Source: Beduini massiliensis (lineage in GTDB: Bacteria > Bacillota_I > Bacilli_A > Erysipelotrichales > Coprobacillaceae). Taken from it: a DNA stretch of 64,000 nucleotides. Below, piece after piece: positions 37,036 through 46,306 of this stretch. The stretch's first letter is position 1; each line of letters starts with the position of its first letter. A model generated the notes under the pieces. That model worked only from the letters and a program-made list of their open reading frames with translations. It did no database searches and was not told the origin of the DNA. The stretch is from positions 272,001-336,000 of the forward strand of contig NZ_CDPP01000004.1 of NCBI RefSeq assembly GCF_000829905.1, given 5' to 3'. The position numbers were made by a program, and so were the translations under genes.

Positions 37036-39073
37036 TTTATTGTTAATCCTCTCTTTTGTCATCTCTACTTTATTAAATATGCTTTCTCCGCTCAAGTTTA
37101 CGTTTGATCTGTCGATGACATTCATCATCAGCGGTATCCTTGCTATCCTCTTTTATTTTCTTCTTTACTATAAGCAAAAGAAAACACTTAAAATTGTTTT
37201 GATTCTGTACATCTTACTCATGATTATAAGTTTTTCCGTATTAAAAGCGGGGTTTAGTGTAACGATTAATACTATCATTAAGGCTTATAATGCCCATTCT
37301 CAGTTTGGCTTTTCAAGTCTGTCCATTCCCTTTGGGAATCAACCTGCTTTCGCCTGTAATTATTTTCTGATTGTATCCTTTATTCCCTTTATCTTTTTAA
37401 GTGTTGAAACCACACAAAAAGCAAAGCACTTTATTTTGCCGTTTTTGATTTCTCTTATTTATATCGGAATTCCTTTACTTTTTAATATCGAAGCCCCGCG
37501 GCATCTCTTATTTTTCTATCTTGCCAGCCTGATTTCTCTATGGATGAGTATGAAGGTTCGCAAACAGAATCAGATCGGTGCCAAACCATTTCCGCTTATT
37601 GTCTTTGCCTTAGTGATTTGTTTATTATTGGGCATTCAGACTTATTATCCGGAAAAAAACTATCAGCGAAATGAATGGGCCGAAAACATTCGTAAGAATC
37701 TAAGCAAAGAAGGCATCAATCTTATTTTGGATCTTTTCAGTAAGCGTGATGCCAATCGCTCTAACCTGCTTTCTGCGGGAAATCGCTATTACACCGGTAA
37801 AGTAGATTTAACGGTGCAATCCGATGAACCTGTCACTACACTATTAAAGGGAATTTCATTTATGAAATATCAAAACAATGAATGGAGTAATCCCGATGTG
37901 AACGTTGATTATCGCGAACATGAAAAGACCGCCGTTGCAACGATGGAAACCCTATTGACAGAAACTTATCCCGTATTTGATTACACCCATCATGCAATGG
38001 TCATTGAAAACACTTCTCCTTTGGATAATTTTATGTACCTGCCTTATTTTATTTCCAAACAAAGCGGGCTTAATAATTTAGCGCCACAGGCACAGGGCTT
38101 CTACTTTACCCCTGCTGCTTCCACTTATTTAATTCAATATATGGAAATCCCTTATGATATTTTAAATGATGACATTCCTCTTTTTGATCAGGAAAACCAT
38201 TATATTCGCAGTCATTATTTACAGATTCCCGATCAAACACGTTCTGTTTTGCTTGAGTATTTAGGAGATCAGATTTATGTTTATGATTCTACTATTAATA
38301 TTGTTGATAAAGTGGTAAATATCGTCAAAAACAGTGCTGACTATACACTGTCTCCCGGATTAACCCCGGAAGATCAAGATTTTATCGATTACTTTTTAAA
38401 TGTCAATAAACGTGGGTATTGTGTGCATTTTGCCACTACCGCTACTATGATGCTGAGAGCTCTTAATATCCCTGCTCGTTATGTAGAAGGATATTCTTTA
38501 AACAGTCAGGATTTTACAGATGGAACAGCTCTCGTTCGTGATAATCAGGCACATGCTTGGGTAGAAGTCTATTTTCAGAACTTCGGTTGGATTCCGTTTG
38601 ATGTCACACCGACAGCTACTTATGCTCCGATTGAAAATGAGGAAGAAGAGGTCACAGGACCTTTAGAAGAAAACACTCCTTCTTCCCAACAAAATCAAAA
38701 TAACCAAAACCAAACCAATACCACAGATACAAATAATGAAACTGCGGATTCATCTTCTTCATCCCCCTTATACTTACTGTTGATTATTCCACTCATCTTG
38801 TTTAGCTTTGGCATCTATCGCTGGTGGCTTTACCAATATTGTCACAGTGCAGACACCAAACAAAATATTCTGCGCTATTACAAACGGCTGCTTCGATTAA
38901 CACCAAAGATCGATGATGATATATATCAATTAGTATTAAAAGTACGCTTTTCTCAGCATCCCATCACTACACAAGAGTTGCAAAAGATGGAAACGTATTA
39001 TGCTAGTAAAGTTTCTGAAATAAAAAAAGAATCCTCCCTCATCAAAAAGGGATGGATCACTCTTCTTTATTAA
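37019..39073 (+). CDS. Transglutaminase-like membrane protein (TgpA type)
   Basis: A 684-residue protein with six or so N-terminal membrane helices (residues 1-205), an extracytoplasmic domain with a transglutaminase-like Cys-His-Asp triad (GYCVHFATT, HAWVEVYF, PFDVTP, about residues 455-545), a Gln/Asn/Thr-rich linker, one more membrane helix (LYLLLIIPLILFSFGIY) and a C-terminal cytoplasmic tail. I chose the ATG at 37019 (GGAGGTGA upstream); the in-frame TTG at 37004 starts that RBS. Third gene of the moxR operon. It converges with the M14 gene, overlapping 4 bases. Confidence 0.9.
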   Translation: MSIALDLLLILSFVISTLLNMLSPLKFTFDLSMTFIISGILAILFYFLLYYKQKKTLKIVLILYILLMIISFSVLKAGFSVTINTIIKAYNAHSQFGFSSLSIPFGNQPAFACNYFLIVSFIPFIFLSVETTQKAKHFILPFLISLIYIGIPLLFNIEAPRHLLFFYLASLISLWMSMKVRKQNQIGAKPFPLIVFALVICLLLGIQTYYPEKNYQRNEWAENIRKNLSKEGINLILDLFSKRDANRSNLLSAGNRYYTGKVDLTVQSDEPVTTLLKGISFMKYQNNEWSNPDVNVDYREHEKTAVATMETLLTETYPVFDYTHHAMVIENTSPLDNFMYLPYFISKQSGLNNLAPQAQGFYFTPAASTYLIQYMEIPYDILNDDIPLFDQENHYIRSHYLQIPDQTRSVLLEYLGDQIYVYDSTINIVDKVVNIVKNSADYTLSPGLTPEDQDFIDYFLNVNKRGYCVHFATTATMMLRALNIPARYVEGYSLNSQDFTDGTALVRDNQAHAWVEVYFQNFGWIPFDVTPTATYAPIENEEEEVTGPLEENTPSSQQNQNNQNQTNTTDTNNETADSSSSSPLYLLLIIPLILFSFGIYRWWLYQYCHSADTKQNILRYYKRLLRLTPKIDDDIYQLVLKVRFSQHPITTQELQKMETYYASKVSEIKKESSLIKKGWITLLY

Positions 39074-40752
39074 TCGTTTAAAACAACGGTGGTTTCAATT
39101 GTTCCGCCTTTATGACAAGACGCTTTTAGTTGAAGCGTATCGCCACTTTTTCCTTTAACGAAGAATGTGGCTTTTTTCATGATCGGTTCATAATCAAATG
39201 TATTGATTGAATGATCAAAGAAATAATCTGTAGCCACGCCTGAGAACCCTTCCAAATTACCCAAATCGATTTCTGCAGGACTCATCGCTTTCGTGTCCCC
39301 TTGAATCAATTCTACAATAACCGGTGAAACGATCTTCATTTTCTTTGTTTCATCTGTTAAATAGGTTGGCAGATATCCTTTATTAGCGATATGTGCTTCA
39401 ATTTTATAAATATCTTCTCCCACTTTTGTCGCACTTATATGATCAAAAGTTAACTGTGGCAAAGTAGCCGCCATTCTTAAACAGAAACGCGTTGTTTTTT
39501 CCACTTCCTGTGTTAAGAAAGCTACCGGTGGATTCTGCAAGCTAAACTTCATATCCAATCCCCCGACTTCGACCTCGCCAAATTGAGGGTGCGAACAAGT
39601 TTGCCAAGGCTTAAACGCTTCAGGGGCATTTTCCTGACACCAGTCAATCAGTTTTTGATATTCTTCTGCCATTTCTTTATCTGTTTTCGGTAAACTTGGC
39701 CATGTCTGTTTAATGCCTGCACGACTGACCATATTCCAAAGTTCTGTCGTATAAGCAGGAATTCCGTTTTGCTGATAGCACCAATCATCAAATGCCCCAG
39801 AAGAATAACTGGCTTGATCTTCGGTGAATGAATCAAAGATTGCCACTACCGGATATCCCATTTCCTCTGTTCCCATTTTGCCAATTTCTTTTAGTATTTT
39901 TTGGTCTAGTTTAGAAGATGTCTTTTCAGGACGGGTTCCCGGCGGACATAAAATCATTCCGCCAAATGTATGGTGTGTAGCGACTCCGCCAATATTTTTA
40001 TGAGCTAAAACAAAATCCACTACCGCTTTATTTTCCATGTTGCTTAATGGATAAGGTCCGGCACCGGGCTGTCTTACTTCACTAAACCAACCAAAAGGAT
40101 AATTACGGTTAAAATCCAGTCCCCATAATGGATTGGCATTTTTAAAATGATCTCCATCATAGCCTTTTACTTGACCTTCCGGATAAACGTTGTAGAAAGT
40201 CCCATCGTATTCATCGGGCTGACGTTTCAGCATCACATTGGGATTATCCGGATGAACTTTCCATGCACCATAAGGTGTTTTGATGCGCATCATACGTAAG
40301 ACACCATCATGATCAATGTCATCATCATATAACCCATTTTCCTGAGTTTTTGTCAAATAAGGACGATCTACTGAACGCAATTTTGTTTCACTTGTCAGAT
40401 AGGCCTCTGCTCCATCCGGTGAAATACGTGGAATTACATAGAAGGTAAAGCGATCGATCAACGCTGTCACTTTCTTATCCTCTTTATAGTTCGTCACTAA
40501 ATAATCAATCGTATGCATCGCTGCCATAGATCCTGTGACTTCTCCGGCATGGGTATTCCCATCAATATAGTAGGCTGGCTTTTTATCACTGTCACCATTA
40601 GAAATTGTCACTGCATAGACATGACGATCTTTAGGTGTCGTACCGATCACTTCTACATGCATAATATCAGGATATTTCTTTTCCAGTTCCATTAAATGGT
40701 CAGATAATTCCTGATACAAGAAATAATGATCATAATTAAACGTTGTTTTCAT
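39070..40752 (-). CDS. M14 family zinc carboxypeptidase
   Basis: A 560-residue peptidase. The zinc ligands are His68 and Glu71 in GNTHAGE and a later His in GVATHHTFGG; the catalytic Glu is in YTTELWN. A C-terminal domain of about 130 residues (435-560) looks like a beta-sandwich. There is no signal peptide, so it is probably cytoplasmic and may trim peptides. RBS AAGGGGGAG. It ends 4 bases inside the transglutaminase gene on the other strand, with no terminator between them. Confidence 0.88.
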   Translation of the reverse strand: MKTTFNYDHYFLYQELSDHLMELEKKYPDIMHVEVIGTTPKDRHVYAVTISNGDSDKKPAYYIDGNTHAGEVTGSMAAMHTIDYLVTNYKEDKKVTALIDRFTFYVIPRISPDGAEAYLTSETKLRSVDRPYLTKTQENGLYDDDIDHDGVLRMMRIKTPYGAWKVHPDNPNVMLKRQPDEYDGTFYNVYPEGQVKGYDGDHFKNANPLWGLDFNRNYPFGWFSEVRQPGAGPYPLSNMENKAVVDFVLAHKNIGGVATHHTFGGMILCPPGTRPEKTSSKLDQKILKEIGKMGTEEMGYPVVAIFDSFTEDQASYSSGAFDDWCYQQNGIPAYTTELWNMVSRAGIKQTWPSLPKTDKEMAEEYQKLIDWCQENAPEAFKPWQTCSHPQFGEVEVGGLDMKFSLQNPPVAFLTQEVEKTTRFCLRMAATLPQLTFDHISATKVGEDIYKIEAHIANKGYLPTYLTDETKKMKIVSPVIVELIQGDTKAMSPAEIDLGNLEGFSGVATDYFFDHSINTFDYEPIMKKATFFVKGKSGDTLQLKASCHKGGTIETTVVLND

Positions 40753-40775
40753 TTATTCTCCCCCTTTTTCATATA

Positions 40776-40804
40776 ATTATAGCGGTTATTTATGATATTC
40801 ACAA
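40776..40804 (-). promoter_or_regulatory. Promoter of the M14 peptidase gene
   Basis: TTGTGA (40799-40804), 17-bp spacer, TATAAT (40776-40781). Confidence 0.7.
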
Positions 40805-40808
40805 TCTT

Positions 40809-40838
40809 TTAGTAAAAAATATTAGAATATGATATAAT
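40809..40838 (+). promoter_or_regulatory. Promoter of the small membrane protein gene
   Basis: TTAGTA (40809-40814), 18-bp spacer ending TGA, TATAAT (40833-40838); extended -10. Divergent from the M14 promoter. Confidence 0.6.
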
Positions 40839-40880
40839 ATAAGTAGCAGATAGGTTCTATTTTCAAAAGGAGGGATGTTT

Positions 40881-41204
40881 ATGAATCGACTGATCATGTT
40901 TTTAATTGTTGGCGGCATCCTTTTAACCGCTGTCTTTGCTTTACGTTATTTAAGAGTGGTGCCAAATTATCAAAAGGAATATTTGTTGGAGTTCTCACCA
41001 ACGATTAAAATGAGTCTTCCTCAAATCGAAGCCATTCAAGGAATCTATTCGGTACGATTGCTGAATGATCATCAATTTAGAGTTCATTTTGATTCTCCGG
41101 TTGAAACGCTTAAAAAACAGCTCTTAGATAAATTATCTTTAACAGATCAGGATGTCACGATCAAGCAGCTGCATAGTTGGCTGAAAACAAATGCTTGGAA
41201 ATAG
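40881..41204 (+). CDS. Unknown small membrane-anchored protein
   Basis: A 107-residue protein with one N-terminal helix (LIMFLIVGGILLTAVFAL) and a soluble alpha/beta tail of about 80 residues. I chose the ATG at 40881 because AGGAGGG ends 6 nt before it; an ATG two codons earlier overlaps the RBS. No family recognised. It lies just upstream of the first copy of the duplicated terminator. Confidence 0.65.
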   Translation: MNRLIMFLIVGGILLTAVFALRYLRVVPNYQKEYLLEFSPTIKMSLPQIEAIQGIYSVRLLNDHQFRVHFDSPVETLKKQLLDKLSLTDQDVTIKQLHSWLKTNAWK

Positions 41205-41209
41205 AACCC

Positions 41210-41267
41210 TTCTTTTAATTCCCTAAGAGATCATGCCTGAATTAATGGGCATGGTCTTTTATTGTTT
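41210..41267 (+). repeat. Duplicated terminator, copy A (left flank of the LytTR cassette)
   Basis: 58 bp, matching 46307-46364 at 53 of 58 positions without gaps. It contains the 10-bp hairpin AGATCATGCC / GGCATGGTCT followed by TTTATTGTTTT, so it is also the terminator of the gene at 40881. Differences from copy B fall mostly in the loop. Confidence 0.85.
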
Positions 41268-41380
41268 TTAGAAATCTAATTATCTATATGGAGTATGGAT
41301 AGAGACTGATTGAGACAAGTCTGAAACTAAGATGGTTACACTTTTACATTTCTCATCGTTAGGGTATCAATCAAAATAAA

Positions 41381-41409
41381 TTGTTTAAAAGATTGAGAAA
41401 TGATATACT
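41381..41409 (+). promoter_or_regulatory. Promoter of the LytTR response regulator gene
   Basis: TTGTTT (41381-41386), 17-bp spacer ending TGA, TATACT (41404-41409). The 110 bp between repeat A and this promoter hold no recognised site. Confidence 0.6.
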
Positions 41410-41452
41410 TTCATCTATAAACAGATGTCATAGGAGAAGAGGTGAAAGATGA

Positions 41453-42172
41453 ATGTACCGTATTGCAATCTGTGATGATGACCCAATATTTTCACACCAG
41501 CTAAATCAGAACATAATAGAAATCATGAAGAAACATGGTCTTGTAAAGGGAATTGATTACGATAGTGATCAATTCAGCAACACTCTTGGGATACAGCAAA
41601 TACTCCAGCAAGATACGAATTATTATCAGCTCCTACTTTTGGATATTGAATTACCCAATGAAAATGGAATGAACATTGCCAAAGCATTACGCAAACAGCA
41701 TATCACTTGCAGTATCATCTTTATCACATCATATCGCGATTATATCTATGACTGCTTTGATGCCCAACCTCTCTGGTATATGCTTAAACCGATTAATCTT
41801 GAGAAATTCGAAGAAATTCTTCTATCCGATTATCAACGAAATTATGCCAATACACGCCTTATCATTAAGATTAAGGGCAAACATATAGCGATTCCTTTTC
41901 ATGATATTTACGCATTAGAATCGACTCAACATCGCACAAAGATATGGCTCAGTAAAGGAGAATATAATTGGAATGGGGCATTATCTGCTTTAAAGCCACA
42001 GTTACCCGCTTTAAACTTCTGTCAGTCACATAACAGCTATATCATAAATTTAAGCCATGTCAGAGAAATATTACATACAGATGTTCTCATGGATGATGAC
42101 AGGTTATTCCCCATCAGTCGTCGCTATCATGATCAAATCCTTGACAAATATTTTGCTTTTTTAAAAATATAA
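41453..42172 (+). CDS. LytTR-family response regulator
   Basis: A 239-residue two-component regulator. The receiver domain (residues 1-125) has the acidic pocket CDDD (7-10), phospho-acceptor Asp64 (LLLLDIELPNENG) and the conserved Lys in LKPI. A LytTR DNA-binding domain follows (about 135-237, IAIPFHDIYALES ... CQSHNSYIINLSHVREI). AgrA/VirR-type regulators of this class bind paired direct repeats; such a pair lies at 44181-44214. Its likely partner is the convergent kinase at 42229-44118. Confidence 0.93.
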   Translation: MYRIAICDDDPIFSHQLNQNIIEIMKKHGLVKGIDYDSDQFSNTLGIQQILQQDTNYYQLLLLDIELPNENGMNIAKALRKQHITCSIIFITSYRDYIYDCFDAQPLWYMLKPINLEKFEEILLSDYQRNYANTRLIIKIKGKHIAIPFHDIYALESTQHRTKIWLSKGEYNWNGALSALKPQLPALNFCQSHNSYIINLSHVREILHTDVLMDDDRLFPISRRYHDQILDKYFAFLKI

Positions 42173-42181
42173 TTCCAATAC

Positions 42182-42223
42182 AAAAACGCTGTTTTTCTAC
42201 CAATGGAAAAGGACAGCGTTTTT
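42182..42223. terminator. Bidirectional terminator between regulator and kinase genes
   Basis: AAAAACGCTGT / ACAGCGTTTTT stem of 11 bp with an inner TTTTC/GAAAA helix, T runs on both strands. It separates the two convergent genes. Confidence 0.85.
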
Positions 42224-42228
42224 TTCTT

Positions 42229-44118
42229 CTATTTTTCTTTCATCAATAAAGCAGTTCGCACAATAACCTTCCCGTTCTCCTGTTTAACTTGCAGTTTACT
42301 ATTATATTTCTTTGCAACCTCCGACATAGCTTTCATACCATAGCCATGCCCTTCCCCTTTTCCACTTGCAGGCAGTCCAGTTTTTTCATCTGACAAAATA
42401 ATGCGATCGCAGGAATTAATCGTTTCTATAAACAAATAGCGTCCACGTACGTGCATCGTCAATTCAATTCTAGGATTCTCTTCTTTGGCAAGAGAGGATA
42501 CTGCTTCGATGGCATTGTCCAACATATTCATCAGCAATGTGCACAGATCATTGTCTGCTACTGTGATATCATCAGGAACTTCTACGTGCAAATCCATTTG
42601 GATACCCACTTTATTCGCCTTGGCAAGTGAACGCGATATAAGGGCATTCACGACGGAATGACTGCATATTTTCACTGGCAAGATACGTTCTGTTTCCTTT
42701 GTCAATTTTTCTAAATAGTTTTCAATCCGTTCTCCCTCCCCCTTACGGCTTAAATCTAACAACGTATAAAGATGACGGAGCATATCGTGACGAAGAGTTG
42801 CTATTTCTGTACTGCTTTCTTGTATGTTCACGATATTTTCACTAATCAGTTCATTTTTTATAGATAAGATAGATAATTCACTCTTTATGTCGGCAGCATT
42901 TTTTACAGTCAAAGCAAAACTGACAATACCGCCTAGAATCAACAACAAGCTTCCATAACGCTGTAAGGCTTCATACATCATTAAGATAGGGGCACGCAGT
43001 ACCATGACAAATTCAGCCTCTCCTTTTCCGGTTAATACAAACCCCATGGCTGTCAACAAAATGCAGGCAATCCCTGTAAAGAAAAGCGGTGTGAATAAAT
43101 GATAGGTCTTATTTCCGTCTTTCCATTCCAAAACAGCAAACACCCCAAGTGCTAACAAAGAAACATACAGCAAGGCATCATAGGGATAATAGGAAAGGAA
43201 GGTAAACATTGGAAATCTGGCAATCAGATGGAATAGGATAGATAATCCCAATGGAATAAATATGAAAGGGGCATACCACTTTCTCCAGCGCTTCATTTGC
43301 GTAAACATATACAAAAGCGGCATTCCCAATGACAGAGGAATTAAAAGTTCCACAGGTATAAAATTTAATGAAAAATGACTGTTAAAATAAAACTCGAAAT
43401 TCAGCAGAACACGCAGCGACTGGAAAAACGCCGCGGTTGTAAGCAGCAAGATAGAATAGGATTTCTGACCATGATACCCGTTATAAAAGAACAGTCCTAA
43501 AAGCATTATGGCAATCATCATATACGCAATGGCAGGCATAGCAATTCTATTCGCTGTACTTACTGTCTGCTGGGTTTGTATATCTTCACTTGACATTCGC
43601 ACCATCGGCATACTCTTATATTCTGTCTCTGTGTTAAATGCAAGCGCGATGGTCAGTGTCTTTGAGCCATAATTCGGTGGCAGTGACAGCCGCACATATT
43701 CTCCCATCCCTTGTAAACCTCTATATTCCTTAGGGAAATCGACAAAACCGATGCGGTTATCAAGACTAGGATCAACAGTATAGAGAAGCTCCTCATCCAG
43801 AAAGATACTCTGCTGCCAAGTCACTCCATCAAGTTCCAATATAGTAAAGCCATCACGTTCCATTTGTTCATCCAATGTACGTGACAAATAAAATGTTTCA
43901 CCGGCACTATCAAACAATTCTTGGGTTGTCTTATCCTCTCTGACATTATTTTCTAAGGTGTAGATTTCCCATCCATTCGCCTCCTCAAACATAGGGGTTA
44001 AAAATAACTTTTCTGCATCTGTAACCATATAGGGATAAAGGAAACCTAATATTAATAATAGGATCACTGCATATAAAGCAAACCCTCCTAATTTCCAATT
44101 TGACTTTTTCATATTCAA
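42229..44118 (-). CDS. 7TMR-DISM sensor histidine kinase (GHKL, Agr-like output)
   Basis: A 629-residue membrane kinase. It has one N-terminal helix (about residues 11-30), an extracellular 7TMR-DISM ligand domain of about 160 residues, seven membrane helices (about 190-410), and a kinase core with the phospho-acceptor region LRHDMLRHLYTLLDLSRKG, N-box NMLDNAIEAV and G-box HGYGMKAM. RBS AAGGAGG is 8 nt before a TTG (44118), taken as the start; an ATG two codons later is the alternative, and a GTG at 44127 overlaps the RBS. It should phosphorylate the LytTR regulator. The signal is unknown, possibly a carbohydrate. Confidence 0.9.
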   Translation of the reverse strand: MNMKKSNWKLGGFALYAVILLLILGFLYPYMVTDAEKLFLTPMFEEANGWEIYTLENNVREDKTTQELFDSAGETFYLSRTLDEQMERDGFTILELDGVTWQQSIFLDEELLYTVDPSLDNRIGFVDFPKEYRGLQGMGEYVRLSLPPNYGSKTLTIALAFNTETEYKSMPMVRMSSEDIQTQQTVSTANRIAMPAIAYMMIAIMLLGLFFYNGYHGQKSYSILLLTTAAFFQSLRVLLNFEFYFNSHFSLNFIPVELLIPLSLGMPLLYMFTQMKRWRKWYAPFIFIPLGLSILFHLIARFPMFTFLSYYPYDALLYVSLLALGVFAVLEWKDGNKTYHLFTPLFFTGIACILLTAMGFVLTGKGEAEFVMVLRAPILMMYEALQRYGSLLLILGGIVSFALTVKNAADIKSELSILSIKNELISENIVNIQESSTEIATLRHDMLRHLYTLLDLSRKGEGERIENYLEKLTKETERILPVKICSHSVVNALISRSLAKANKVGIQMDLHVEVPDDITVADNDLCTLLMNMLDNAIEAVSSLAKEENPRIELTMHVRGRYLFIETINSCDRIILSDEKTGLPASGKGEGHGYGMKAMSEVAKKYNSKLQVKQENGKVIVRTALLMKEK

Positions 44119-44180
44119 TAAAGACACCTCCTTTTATACAAGGATACCAATAACATAAGGAGGAAAGCAAGGACAATCCT

Positions 44181-44214
44181 TGCCACTTAGGAAGAAAATC
44201 CTGCCAAGTAGGAA
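44181..44214 (+). promoter_or_regulatory. Tandem LytTR-type operator
   Basis: Two direct repeats, TGCCACTTAGGAA (44181-44193) and TGCCAAGTAGGAA (44202-44214), identical at 11 of 13 positions and spaced 21 bp start to start, two helical turns. The cores (CCACTTAGG, CCAAGTAGG) resemble the ACAGTTAGG-type half sites of AgrA. They end about 8 bp before the presumed -35 of the surface-protein gene, the usual activator position. Confidence 0.7.
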
Positions 44215-44222
44215 TACCTGCT

Positions 44223-44251
44223 TTTTTCTATAAATACTTCTTTGTTATGAT
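44223..44251 (+). promoter_or_regulatory. Activator-dependent promoter of the surface-protein gene
   Basis: TATGAT (44246-44251) with only TTTTTC (44223-44228) at the -35 position, 17-bp spacing. The poor -35 beside a LytTR site suggests it needs activation. Confidence 0.55.
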
Positions 44252-44348
44252 TTACCTATATAAGCATATGAATTGATTGAAGTGAAATGAACACTGCATA
44301 CTTTTATACCGATCAAACATAAGCTCATTATAAAAAGGAGGAAAAAAT

Positions 44349-46238
44349 GTGAAGAAAAGATTAAGCAAACTACTGTTGTCCCTGATAATGGTCATGATGA
44401 TGGCATTTACAATCATGCCGACAAGTGTATGTGCCGCCGAAAATACCGCGACTGACTGGTCACAAGTACAGGACCTTATCGATAACGCAGCTGAAAATGA
44501 CGTTATTGATATAAGCGCATTACGTTTGACAACAGCAAATGTTACCCTTTCAATTACAAAAAATATTACAATTAAGTGTGAACCAACTGACCAATCGTTT
44601 TATCTGGTTTATATTAAAAACCTGTATTTTAACATTCAAAATAATGCCATATTAAAGCTAGAAAATATCGCTATTGAAAGCACTAATCTCAATCAATCTA
44701 TGATAAGCGGTACGGGGAATGTAATTATTTCAAAATCAGTTTTGCAGCCAAGTACAGCGTATGGAACAACAACGGTATATAATCCCCCTGCAACCATTGA
44801 TGTCACAGGTGACGTCAGTATCATGACTGACGCAGATTTATTTAGCTGTGTTGTTGCCGGAGCATCCATTATAGAAAGAAACAGCGGTGATAGTGGTAAA
44901 GCAGGAGCAGCAATCCGTGCTGCAAATGTTACAATCAATGGCGGCAATATTCAAGGCGGTGCCAGCTTTGAATCGAATTGTGACAGTGGTGATGCCATTA
45001 TCGCAAGTGGCAATGTTACCATAAATAGCAAGGCAGAAGTACAAGCAGGCAGTATCGGTGAGAATGCAGGAAATACAACCGTAGGCTTGCCAATACGTTT
45101 CACAGAAAACCCAGATGTGCAAAGAGTACTATTCGTTCAAAATGCTTATGTGTTTGGAAGCAACAGCAATAGTAATGGCAATGCCGCTCCATACATTGTT
45201 AAAATGTCTGCGAAAGATATCGCAATTATTGATAATAGTAAAATTGGCTGGTATACCACTATACCTGTGTTTTCAGATGGCTTTTTCTATATCACTAATC
45301 CCGTAAGTACATGGGGAACATTAGATAATGCAACGGAAGTTTACAGGCTAACTGCAACAAATGCCACATTAACGGGTACTAAAGTGGTTGCAATTGGAGA
45401 GAATATTACACATTATGCTCAAAAAGATGCAACCATCACTATTCAGGCAGATACTCCTGTCACTGGAAAACAGTTTAAAGAATGGACAGTTGTTTCTGGC
45501 GATATTACACTTGCCAATACTAAAAATGCAACCACTACATTCTTAATGTCAGATGAAACTGTGGAAGTCACTGCTACATATGAGGATATTCCTCCCCATA
45601 TACATACTCCCTTAGAGATGTGGTCTAAAGACGAACTCAATCATTGGCATGAATGTATTGCTAATGACGGTGAAAAACTGAATTTAGCCCCCCATATAGA
45701 AAGTAATTGGATTATTGATAAAGAAGCAACTTCAACAAAAAAAGGGAACAAACATAAAGAATGTACTGTCTGCGGACAAATTTTAGAGAGTGTTGAAATT
45801 CCAACACTGGAAACAACACCGGAATATTTATATATTGAAGGCGCAAATAGTCAATGGAGTGAAAATTCTAATAGTGGTTTAAAAGTAATAGTAAATGGAG
45901 ATTTCAATAAATTTATCGGTGTATCGATAAATGAAAAATTAATCGCTCCGTCTAATTACATCGCTCAATCCGGAAGTACTGTAGTAACATTGAATCCGGA
46001 TTATCTAAACACTTTAGAGGCTGGTACATATCATTTAGCGGTTATATATACAGATGGCAAAGCCGATACAACATTCACAATCCATGGTATGATAAAAACA
46101 GACACTTCAGATAAAACGGATACTGAAAATGCAGCACCCAACACCGGAGATACAATAAGTATTACATTACTGATGTCCTACTTGATTTTATCTAGCTTAG
46201 TCATAACTGCTGTATTAAAAAAGAAAAACAGTTACTAA
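44349..46238 (+). CDS. Cell-wall-anchored surface protein with beta-helix and repeat domain
   Basis: A 629-residue secreted protein. The signal peptide ends near VCAAE (about residue 30). Residues 35-300 are rich in Asn/Thr/Val/Ile in a regular pattern typical of a parallel beta-helix (pectate-lyase-like). Next come an InlB-B/Flg_new-type repeat (GKQFKEWTVVSGDI... VTATYED), a His/Cys module (HIHTPLEMW, HWHEC, HKECTVCG), an Ig-like region, and a C-terminal sorting signal (PNTGD, hydrophobic helix, KKKNSY). It starts at GTG (44349) after AGGAGG; the overlapping ATG at 44347 runs straight into TGA. Probably regulated by the flanking two-component system. Confidence 0.85.
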   Translation: MKKRLSKLLLSLIMVMMMAFTIMPTSVCAAENTATDWSQVQDLIDNAAENDVIDISALRLTTANVTLSITKNITIKCEPTDQSFYLVYIKNLYFNIQNNAILKLENIAIESTNLNQSMISGTGNVIISKSVLQPSTAYGTTTVYNPPATIDVTGDVSIMTDADLFSCVVAGASIIERNSGDSGKAGAAIRAANVTINGGNIQGGASFESNCDSGDAIIASGNVTINSKAEVQAGSIGENAGNTTVGLPIRFTENPDVQRVLFVQNAYVFGSNSNSNGNAAPYIVKMSAKDIAIIDNSKIGWYTTIPVFSDGFFYITNPVSTWGTLDNATEVYRLTATNATLTGTKVVAIGENITHYAQKDATITIQADTPVTGKQFKEWTVVSGDITLANTKNATTTFLMSDETVEVTATYEDIPPHIHTPLEMWSKDELNHWHECIANDGEKLNLAPHIESNWIIDKEATSTKKGNKHKECTVCGQILESVEIPTLETTPEYLYIEGANSQWSENSNSGLKVIVNGDFNKFIGVSINEKLIAPSNYIAQSGSTVVTLNPDYLNTLEAGTYHLAVIYTDGKADTTFTIHGMIKTDTSDKTDTENAAPNTGDTISITLLMSYLILSSLVITAVLKKKNSY

Positions 46239-46306
46239 AAATTAGATAAAAAATGCATATCAAAATACAAAATAATAATATATTCATTCTCTTTAAAACA
46301 AAAAGT

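Noticed and set aside
44119-44127. GTG at 44127 as the kinase start
   Set aside because: It lies within the AAGGAGGTG ribosome binding site itself; TTG at 44118 has the right 8-nt spacing.
44693-45122. Antisense open frames inside the surface-protein gene
   Set aside because: They have no RBS, and the plus frame has a signal peptide, domain structure and sorting signal across the same DNA.
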